DNA from: CAYVLI01 sp964452105 [NCBI: uncultured Nitrospinota bacterium]
GTDB taxonomy: Bacteria > JAUXIQ01
Length of the DNA stretch: 11,719 nucleotides
Reading direction: 5' to 3'
Assembly (NCBI GenBank): GCA_964452105.1
Contig: CAYVLI010000044.1
Location: 1 to 11,719, forward strand
The notes under the pieces were generated by a model. That model made no database searches. It had not been told where the DNA came from and saw only the letters and a list, made by a program, of their open reading frames with translations. The translations under genes were made by a program, and so were the position numbers. This document shows, one piece after another, positions 7,304 to 11,719 of the stretch (positions within the stretch are counted from its first letter, which is position 1; each line of letters opens with the position of its first letter).

Positions 7304-8314
7304 TTATCGTCTTCCCCTTCCGGCCGCTCTATGGTTGTTCCTGACCAGGATGCAATCGTCTCCACCTATCCGAATACCGCCGAATGCCGGTTTAAGATTA
7401 CCACTGACCTCAAGCTGAACGCTGGCGCCGTTCACCATCACTTCCTCTCCTATGGCTCCAACCAGTTCCTGTCTTTTGAAGAAGAGTAGCAGGTCATCCA
7501 AACCATCAGGGGGTAAGCTATCACAATCGCAGGGGCTCTGAACGTCTGTCGGCGCCGAAACATCTCTTATATCGTAGCGTATGGGCGACACACCTTGAAG
7601 CCGAACCGAGGCGGGATCAATGGAAGTTACATTGAAATCCCGGGTCCCCATGACAGCCATGACCAGCACCCCTTTGTTCTTTACATTAAAAAGATTGGGG
7701 CATGACCGGGGTTTTATATCCACCAGAACCTCCACCACCAGTTCTTCGGGAATATCTGCCGTTATCTGTGCATCCAGGTAGCTCTCTCCTCCAAAATCTC
7801 TTCCGCGAATCGCCAGAAGATTGGCTCCAACATTTAGAAAATTATCAGGCACGGTTATAACGAAACTGTCCCTGCTCGGGCAGCCGCTATGAAGCAATAG
7901 TCCTTCGGAAATATCATATCCGTTGACGAAAACCTGTGCATCGTTATCTATCGCAAGACCAATCTGGACATTTGTCACACCGAAGGGGAGCTCAAACTGT
8001 TTTCTGATAAGGATGTCTGAGAAGAGCTGCCATACCGTGCCCACAAAGGGCGTATCATTCAGGGTGCAAAGCCGCCCGAGGGTTCCGAAGCCAGCGTCTC
8101 CGGTAAACCAGTTGGAATCGTCGAAGCCCGGTTGTTGGAAATCCTGAAGGCCGTCCCAGGAAACCACCATGTACTTATAATTGGTCCCTGAATAAGGTAT
8201 AACAATATTGGTACCGTAGGAAACTATCCCTGTAGGACATTGATCGGCAGATATGGCTGCAACCGGGATGGAAAGTATCGCTGCAAGAATAAAAAGAGGT
8301 AAAATCTTCTTCAT
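7304..8314 (-). CDS. Secreted two-domain beta-sandwich protein of unknown function
   Basis: The 336-residue protein opens with a clear Sec signal peptide: MKKI, a hydrophobic core LPLFILAAILSIPVAA, and probable cleavage near residues 20-23. Residues ~45-188 look like a galactose-binding-like/jelly-roll domain: DFQQPGFDDSNWFTGDAGFG (58-77), then IDNDAQVFVNGYDI (122-135), and LAIRGRDFGGESYLDAQI. Residues ~195-324 match a recurrent domain of bacterial and archaeal extracellular proteins, recognisable from VDIKPRSCPNLFNVKNKGVL (198-217), the VTSIDPASVRLQGV stretch and the end SGNLKPAFGG. A CDCD cluster at 262-265 and other Asp-rich loops could bind metal. The extreme C-terminus is basic (RAAGRGRR). 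No catalytic motif or anchor is seen. It is probably a binding or surface-associated protein. It reads toward the flavoprotein gene, 104 nt away, with no strong terminator between. Confidence 0.82.
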   Translation of the reverse strand: MKKILPLFILAAILSIPVAAISADQCPTGIVSYGTNIVIPYSGTNYKYMVVSWDGLQDFQQPGFDDSNWFTGDAGFGTLGRLCTLNDTPFVGTVWQLFSDILIRKQFELPFGVTNVQIGLAIDNDAQVFVNGYDISEGLLLHSGCPSRDSFVITVPDNFLNVGANLLAIRGRDFGGESYLDAQITADIPEELVVEVLVDIKPRSCPNLFNVKNKGVLVMAVMGTRDFNVTSIDPASVRLQGVSPIRYDIRDVSAPTDVQSPCDCDSLPPDGLDDLLLFFKRQELVGAIGEEVMVNGASVQLEVSGNLKPAFGGIRIGGDDCILVRNNHRAAGRGRR

Positions 8315-8323
8315 CACCTTTTT

Positions 8324-8329
8324 CCTCCT
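8324..8329 (-). promoter_or_regulatory. Ribosome binding site of the secreted-protein gene
   Basis: AGGAGG on the minus strand lies 9 nt before the ATG at 8314 and 6 nt before an in-frame GTG at 8317. Either could initiate. The ATG is preferred because it gives the usual MKKI signal-peptide start; the difference is one residue. Confidence 0.7.
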
Positions 8330-8355
8330 CTTTTAACACGGTGCGAAGCTTTTCC

Positions 8356-8385
8356 CATATAATACTGTGAGCATGAAAAGCACAA
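8356..8385 (-). promoter_or_regulatory. Candidate promoter of the secreted-protein gene
   Basis: On the minus strand TTGTGC (complement of 8380-8385) is followed after 18 nt by TATATG (8356-8361). An overlapping TATTAT (8359-8364) sits at 15 nt. The leader would be about 35 nt. Confidence 0.42.
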
Positions 8386-8879
8386 CTTCTTATTAAAAAG
8401 GGAAAACCCCTGCATTCCACGAGGAGAATAGTTTAATACATAATTATATAAATGAGTCCATTGGAACTCAAGGGGATTCGCCCGATCCAAAGGAAATATG
8501 GAAGGCTTTCGGTTTGGCCTCGCTTCCTGCTGCAAACGGGTACTTGACCAAAATCGAAAGGAAAGAGCTTATCAGTCGTAACCAGGACAGGGGCCGCTCA
8601 ATAGAGTCCGGGAAAGAGGAGGCGGCTGTCGTGGAACTCCTTTCCCGGGTTATATCGAAACGGGTAAGCCCCTTGAGATATTTGAAGCGGAGTACGTCCT
8701 CATCCGGGGAGTGGCAATAAACATCTTCAGAAAATCAAGATAAATAGCGGTACCCCTCCCTTCAGAGAGAAAAAAATGGTAAAATCAATTCATCCCTTCC
8801 CTCCAGAGCAGGGAATCCGGGTGCAAGCAATTTAACGGGGTGACTCACGAGGCGGAATGCGATTCTCTCCTCGAAGGTG

Positions 8880-8895
8880 AAAGGAATATTCCTTT
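8880..8895. promoter_or_regulatory. Perfect 16-bp palindrome upstream of the PfkB kinase gene
   Basis: AAAGGAATATTCCTTT is an uninterrupted perfect palindrome ending 26 nt before the kinase start codon, between the long spacer and the ribosome binding site. With no loop bases it suits a dimeric DNA-binding protein better than an RNA hairpin. The likely role is an operator; the regulator is unknown. Confidence 0.5.
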
Positions 8896-8921
8896 ATCAG
8901 GTTGCTTTAAGGTGGTTATAA

Positions 8922-9872
8922 ATGACCGGCAAGGTAGAAGTAGTAGGCCTGGGAAGCTGCGTGGTTGATTACTTCGCCCTGACTCCGCATCTTATAGAGG
9001 CGGAAGAGAAGATAATCGTCCGCGAGATGGAAGTACACCCTGGCGGCGTGACAGCCAACAACCTGGTACAGGCGGCACGTTTGGGCCTAAAAGCCGGGTG
9101 GTTCGGCTATACTGGAGACGATCGAAACGGAGAGCTTCTCCTGCAAGGCTTCCGCCGGGAAGGTATGGACGTAAGCCGCGTCAAAGTGATTGAAGGAGAG
9201 CTCGCCTCTTTCGCCTGGATAGCCGTGGATAACGAAGGCAGACGCTCCATATATATGTTCCCCAACGTAACGGCCGCCGTCACTCCTGAAGCCATAAAGA
9301 ACGACTTCGCAGACTATATCAGGCAGGCGGATCACTTCCACACGGAGGCCTCCCAACTTCCCCTCGCGCCGGTTATCACCGCAGCAGAAGTGGCCAGGGA
9401 AGCGGGAACGAGAGTGTTCTTCGACCTGGACATAGACCCGGACTACCTGCTGAACGAAGCCAGGCTGGGCAGCGAGGAAGAGTTGATGGCTTTAATATCA
9501 CTGTCGGATGTCCTAAAACCCTGTAAGAGCGCCGCCAGACAAATGACCGGGCTTGCCGACCCGGAAGACATGGCGATGAAACTGCTCGAACTCGGGCCTG
9601 AAATCGTTGCCATTACGGCAGGTCAGGAGGGTTGCTTCATCGCCGCCTCGGAGAAGGTGATTCACAACCCGGCATTTGATATCGCCGTGGTGGACACCAC
9701 GGGCGCAGGGGATGCTTTCATGGGCGGCTTGTCTTACGCCTTAAAGCAGGAGTGGAAACTCGATCGCGTGGCTGCTTTCGCCAACGCCTGTGCGGCCTGC
9801 TGCTGCACGAGGGTCGGCGCCAGGGCGATGGGAGGAATAGAAGAGATTGAGAAAATCCTCTCGGGATTGTAA
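8922..9872 (+). CDS. PfkB-family carbohydrate/nucleoside kinase
   Basis: The 316-residue cytoplasmic kinase belongs to the ribokinase-like family, which phosphorylates a sugar or nucleoside with ATP. The first glycine signature is HPGGVTANNLVQAARLG (39-55), with the substrate-contacting GG at 41-42 and FGYTGDDRNG shortly after. The second signature is VVDTTGAGDAFMGGL (256-270), with the anion hole GAG and catalytic base D264. ITAGQEGCFIA (231-241) is the ATP-binding region, usually ITxGxxG. Length is typical. Substrate cannot be read from sequence; adenosine, ribose, fructose and 2-keto-3-deoxygluconate kinases all share these marks. A run of cysteines near the C-terminus (CAACCCTR, 290-297) is unusual. 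AAGGTGGT supports the start. The gene stands alone behind a 16-bp palindrome. Confidence 0.93.
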   Translation: MTGKVEVVGLGSCVVDYFALTPHLIEAEEKIIVREMEVHPGGVTANNLVQAARLGLKAGWFGYTGDDRNGELLLQGFRREGMDVSRVKVIEGELASFAWIAVDNEGRRSIYMFPNVTAAVTPEAIKNDFADYIRQADHFHTEASQLPLAPVITAAEVAREAGTRVFFDLDIDPDYLLNEARLGSEEELMALISLSDVLKPCKSAARQMTGLADPEDMAMKLLELGPEIVAITAGQEGCFIAASEKVIHNPAFDIAVVDTTGAGDAFMGGLSYALKQEWKLDRVAAFANACAACCCTRVGARAMGGIEEIEKILSGL

Positions 9873-9995
9873 ATAGATAATAGAGCAGCCGGGAATCATT
9901 CCGCTGTGGTGTGTTATGGGAAAGGAATTTGATCAAATGATGTTAACTTGTAAAAGAATATTTCAGGTTATTCTCTTAACAGGAGGGTTATATCC

Positions 9996-10250
9996 ATGAC
10001 AGATGCGAAGGGAACCAGATCCCGCAAAAAAACCGATGAAAGTGAGGAGAGAGAACGCTTCGACAGCCTGCTGGACACCTTTGATGATCTGAGGGATTCT
10101 TTTAAATCACTGTTCCCGCCTGAATTCATAGAGCACATGAGCAACGCAGGCAAGGAGAACCTTCTGGCTGCGCGGTCGCTGATAGATAGCGCCCTGGGGA
10201 GGATCGACAAAGAAATAAAGCGCACTCAGCGCAGGAAAGCCTCATCTTGA
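9996..10250 (+). CDS. Small charged helical protein, 84 residues, unknown function
   Basis: I do not recognise this protein. A strong AGGAGGG at 9981-9987, 8 nt before the ATG, supports translation on this strand rather than from the overlapping minus-strand frame. Residues 1-23 are highly charged and probably disordered (TRSRKKTDESEERER). Residues 24-80 are predicted helical, with an amphipathic pattern in FDSLLDTFDDLRDSFKSLF, a PPEF break, then ENLLAARSLIDSALGRIDKE and a basic end (KRTQRRKASS). There is no signal peptide or membrane segment and no cysteine. It may be a nucleoid- or granule-associated or regulatory helical protein, but this is a guess. It lies 123 nt after the kinase and has a TTTGATCAAA palindrome (9928-9937) upstream. 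Confidence 0.65.
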   Translation: MTDAKGTRSRKKTDESEERERFDSLLDTFDDLRDSFKSLFPPEFIEHMSNAGKENLLAARSLIDSALGRIDKEIKRTQRRKASS

Positions 10251-10311
10251 AAAAAGTTTAAATCTTACGTTAAACAGATAACGGTGAGGCCGGATAGCCG
10301 CATCTTAGCTT

Positions 10312-10599
10312 TCAGGAGACTTTTCTCAGCTTTCTCCTTATTTTTTTCATCTGTTTCCTTATATTCTTCAGCCTGCCGGATTCTTTGCTCTCCACGGCCT
10401 CCTGACGTTCCGCTTTCAATTCCTTCAATCTGGCTTTCATGGCCTGCTTCTCGGGCAATTCGGGCGCAACGGTCTTTGCTTCCGATTGAGACGTTCTGGC
10501 AGGAGCTTCGGCTTTAGGTGCTTCTTCCGAGGCTGCCTCTTCTTCCTGGGGTTGCTCTTCGCCCGCCTGAGAGCCTTCTTCTTTGGTTTCTTCTTCCAT
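10312..10599 (-). CDS. Bipolar acidic/basic coiled-coil protein, 95 residues, unknown function
   Basis: I do not recognise this protein. Residues 1-34 are dominated by Glu, with Gln, Pro and Ala (MEEETKEEGSQAGEEQPQEE at the start), giving a strongly acidic disordered arm. Residues 50-95 are Lys/Arg-rich and helical with coiled-coil spacing (MKARLKELKAERQEAVESKE, ending KNIRKQMKKIRRKLRKV). An acidic tail on a basic helix suggests RNA, DNA or ribosome association or self-assembly, which is inference. AGGAGA lies 5 nt before the ATG. It is convergent with the 84-residue gene, with 61 nt between their stops. Biased composition can mimic a gene, but the start signal, good promoter and clean frame argue for a real one. 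Confidence 0.6.
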   Translation of the reverse strand: MEEETKEEGSQAGEEQPQEEEAASEEAPKAEAPARTSQSEAKTVAPELPEKQAMKARLKELKAERQEAVESKESGRLKNIRKQMKKIRRKLRKVS

Positions 10600-10627
10600 T
10601 ACGTTCTCCTGCGATGCATTTCAAATC

Positions 10628-10655
10628 GATATAGTAAAAGTTCGGGAGCTTTCAA
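10628..10655 (-). promoter_or_regulatory. Candidate promoter of the 95-residue gene
   Basis: On the minus strand TTGAAA (complement of 10650-10655) is followed after 16 nt by TATATC (10628-10633). The start would lie near 10621, about 22 nt before the ATG. Confidence 0.5.
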
Positions 10656-10689
10656 GAGCCCATAATACGTCTATTACAGGGTGGCTCTT
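10654..10689. repeat. Compound inverted repeat at the -35 of the 95-residue gene
   Basis: Outer arms AAGAGCC (10654-10660) and GGCTCTT (10683-10689) match perfectly over 7 bp. Nested inside are TAATA (10663-10667) and TATTA (10672-10676) around CGTC. The left arm overlaps the candidate -35 element. It could be an operator dyad or, in RNA, a two-stage hairpin. It has no good T-tract on either side, so a terminator is less likely. Confidence 0.5.
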
Positions 10690-10866
10690 CCTCATTCCAG
10701 CCAACGTGTGAGCACCTAATATAGCACATAACAACCCGGAAGTGACACAGAAATCAGGCTCTTGGTTGGTGTGCATGTCGGCTGATTGATCCTAAACGAC
10801 CCGTCATCATGATCGGTTTTACTTGAAAAAAAGACCGGGACTGTTGTAGTATTCCTCGAGGGGAGA

Positions 10867-10926
10867 GTGATTTCGAAGAAGGTTAAACTTCCAGGCGGCA
10901 ATCTATTTACTTTAATGAGCGGGTAG
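10867..10926 (+). other. Possible 19-codon leader ORF or gene remnant before the membrane-protein gene
   Basis: A GTG at 10867 reads 19 codons (VISKKVKLPGGNLFTLMSG) to a TAG at 10924-10926, 6 nt before the ATG of the next gene. GGGGAG precedes the GTG but is too close for good initiation. The same frame is open upstream to a TGA at 10810 and stays protein-like (KTGTVVVFLEG). It may be a leader peptide, a decayed gene end or chance. Confidence 0.18.
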
Positions 10927-10932
10927 GCAGTA

Positions 10933-11451
10933 ATGCGGATATATTCCCATTATTTCTGGTCTTATGTAATCTTCAGAAAAAAGCGGTGGGGGCACGAGGT
11001 GGCTGCCTTTTCCATATTCCCCGATATGCCCTACTTCATGGCTTACCTTGCAACCTGGGGTAAAATGGCCGACCGAGGCAGAGAGGGATTCAGGCAGGGC
11101 GCTCTCTACTTTGTAGAAAATTCTACTCATTCCCTTACCTTCCTGGGCATTGCTTCACTTATATTCATATTGCTCAAAAGGAAAACTTTCTATCCCCTGT
11201 TAATCGGATGGCTCCTGCATCTTACTGGGGACTATCTTACCCACGTGACAGACGCATATCCGGTGTTCTGGCCCCTCTCCAACAGGCGTTTCCCTGCTTT
11301 TATTTCTTACTGGGACCCTGCATACCACGGGAGAGAGTTCACCATGATAAATCACCTGTTAATGCTTACAATCCTCACTATTATAGTTACTTCGTGGCTG
11401 AGGAACGCTCATAGATTGAGGAAATTGAAAAGAGGAGCAGGCTCTCGCTGA
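10933..11451 (+). CDS. Membrane protein of the DUF457/YdjM metal-dependent hydrolase-like family
   Basis: The 172-residue protein resembles the YdjM/DUF457 integral membrane family of predicted metal-dependent hydrolases. Hydrophobic segments lie at about 68-81 (LTFLGIASLIFIL), 86-96 (weak) and 141-155 (LLMLTILTIIVTS). Polar residues typical of the family are D31-M-P near the N-terminus, H66-S67 at the start of the first segment, and GWLLHLTGDYLTH, placing H96, D100 and H104 as candidate metal ligands. FWPLS (112-116) matches the family's WPL-type stretch. The C-terminus is basic (RLRKLKRGAGSR), fitting a cytoplasmic tail. The ribosome binding site is weak (GGTAGG, 5-6 nt before the ATG). Catalysis has not been shown for most relatives, so "hydrolase" is only a family label. 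Confidence 0.78.
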   Translation: MRIYSHYFWSYVIFRKKRWGHEVAAFSIFPDMPYFMAYLATWGKMADRGREGFRQGALYFVENSTHSLTFLGIASLIFILLKRKTFYPLLIGWLLHLTGDYLTHVTDAYPVFWPLSNRRFPAFISYWDPAYHGREFTMINHLLMLTILTIIVTSWLRNAHRLRKLKRGAGSR

Positions 11452-11500
11452 TGTTTCTCCTGCCGAAGCCCCCTCTTTGCCGACCCACTCTCCCGCTGCA

Positions 11501-11531
11501 GAAAAGATGTCCAAAATATGCCTGCTATGTT
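11501..11531 (+). repeat. Upstream copy of the OYE-gene start region
   Basis: GAAAAGATG (11501-11509) and CCTGCTATGTT (11521-11531) recur contiguously at the true gene start (11634-11653); here they are separated by 11 nt. The continuous shared block is the 14-mer ATGCCTGCTATGTT at 11518-11531. The ATG at 11507 opens only 13 codons, ending in TAA (MSKICLLCYIYRY). Confidence 0.6.
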
Positions 11532-11633
11532 ATATTTATCGGTATTAATAAAGTCAACCGTCCGGTCTAATACATGGTACGTTTAAAGTTTGTTCTGACT
11601 TGAATTGAAGGAAGTGACCAAAGGGAAGGGGTG

Positions 11634-11653
11634 GAAAAGATGCCTGCTATGTT
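11634..11653 (+). repeat. Downstream copy of the duplicated start region
   Basis: GAAAAGATGCCTGCTATGTT contains the start codon and first codons of the OYE-like gene. It matches the interrupted copy at 11501-11531. Confidence 0.6.
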
Positions 11654-11719
11654 TGAGCCTATAACAATAAACGGGATGACGATTCCAAACAGGTTTGTTC
11701 GCTCTGCGACCAACGACAG
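11640..11719 (+). CDS. NADH:flavin oxidoreductase (Old Yellow Enzyme family), 5' part only
   Basis: Only the first 26 codons are present; the gene runs off the right edge. The sequence MPAMFEPITINGMTIPNRFV followed by RSATND matches the N-terminal hallmark of the OYE/2,4-dienoyl-CoA reductase TIM-barrel family (lFePi.ig.mtlkNRfvrsat), where the strand after NR helps form the FMN site. Members use FMN and NAD(P)H to reduce activated double bonds; larger relatives add an Fe-S cluster and an FAD domain, which cannot be judged here. A G-rich site (GGGGTGG) precedes the ATG; an in-frame ATG three codons later (11649) is an alternative start. TTAATA and TAATAC about 17 nt apart upstream are a weak promoter candidate. 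Confidence 0.85.
   Translation, partial: MPAMFEPITINGMTIPNRFVRSATND

Larger units (their letters stand above)
8315..8921. other. Long divergent intergenic region
   Basis: About 600 bp separate the secreted-protein gene from the PfkB kinase gene. The left part holds the minus-strand promoter and ribosome binding site. No gene could be supported in the middle. A frame open from 8514 to 8720 begins with TTG and has an ordinary, unrecognised composition. A second frame, open from 8582 to 8743 without a start codon, ends with a protein-like stretch from 8648. A small inverted repeat TTCCCT/AGGGAA spans 8797-8815. The right end carries the palindrome at 8880-8895 and the kinase ribosome binding site AAGGTGGT just before the ATG. 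Confidence 0.55.
10600..10932. other. Intergenic region between divergent genes
   Basis: The 333-bp gap holds the minus-strand promoter and the compound inverted repeat on the left. The right half contains a plus-strand frame of protein-like composition broken by two TGA codons (about 10732-10926). No confident promoter for the following membrane-protein gene was found. Confidence 0.5.

Noticed and set aside
8514-8720. 68-codon plus-strand frame in the long intergenic gap
   Set aside because: It begins with TTG without a well-placed ribosome binding site and has no recognisable family pattern. It is not supported as a gene.
9884-9915. CAGC..GGAA/TTCC..GCTG hairpin after the kinase as a terminator
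   Set aside because: It has a 2-nt bulge, a 3-nt loop and no T-tract after it; too weak to call.
9968-10225. 85-codon minus-strand frame opposite the 84-residue gene
   Set aside because: It is Ser/Leu/Arg-rich, as expected for the complement of a charged coding frame, and the plus strand has the strong ribosome binding site.
10256-10275. GTTTAA/TTAAAC inverted repeat between the two convergent small genes
   Set aside because: The 6-bp AT-rich stem with no following T-run is not convincing as a terminator.

Overview
The window is bacterial chromosomal DNA of mixed base composition (close to half G+C by eye). It has AGGAGG-type ribosome binding sites, tightly packed genes and TTGACA/TATAAT-type promoters. 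No phage, transposon, CRISPR or plasmid feature was seen. The gene set (acyl-CoA and flavin enzymes, a geranylgeranyl-reductase-like flavoprotein, a secreted beta-sandwich protein) fits an environmental anaerobe such as a Desulfobacterota or Chloroflexota member. That placement is only an inference.

Layout. A tRNA-His(GTG) gene lies at the left edge on the minus strand behind a very good sigma70-type promoter. Next come three plus-strand genes: a small heat-shock protein, the ATP-dependent protease Lon 49 nt later, and a crotonase-family protein. Facing them is a compact minus-strand run, read right to left: a 596-residue flavoprotein fused to a GNAT acetyltransferase domain, a cytidylate-kinase-like protein fused to a BON domain, and a small ABM-like ferredoxin-fold protein. 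Further upstream on the minus strand is a secreted two-domain protein. After a gap of about 600 bp come a PfkB-family sugar or nucleoside kinase preceded by a perfect 16-bp palindrome, an 84-residue charged protein, a 95-residue bipolar acidic/basic protein on the minus strand, a DUF457/YdjM-type membrane protein, and the first 26 codons of an Old Yellow Enzyme-like NADH:flavin oxidoreductase cut by the window end.

How the genes may work together. The sHSP and Lon form a natural proteostasis pair: one holds unfolded protein, the other degrades it. The crotonase and the OYE-like enzyme both suggest CoA-ester or enoate metabolism but are far apart. The most unusual part is the minus-strand block at 4181-7199, where two consecutive genes are each two-domain fusions: a lipid-type flavin reductase with an acetyltransferase, and a nucleotide-kinase fold with a phospholipid-associated BON domain. 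A role in modifying a membrane lipid or isoprenoid is conceivable but is inference only.
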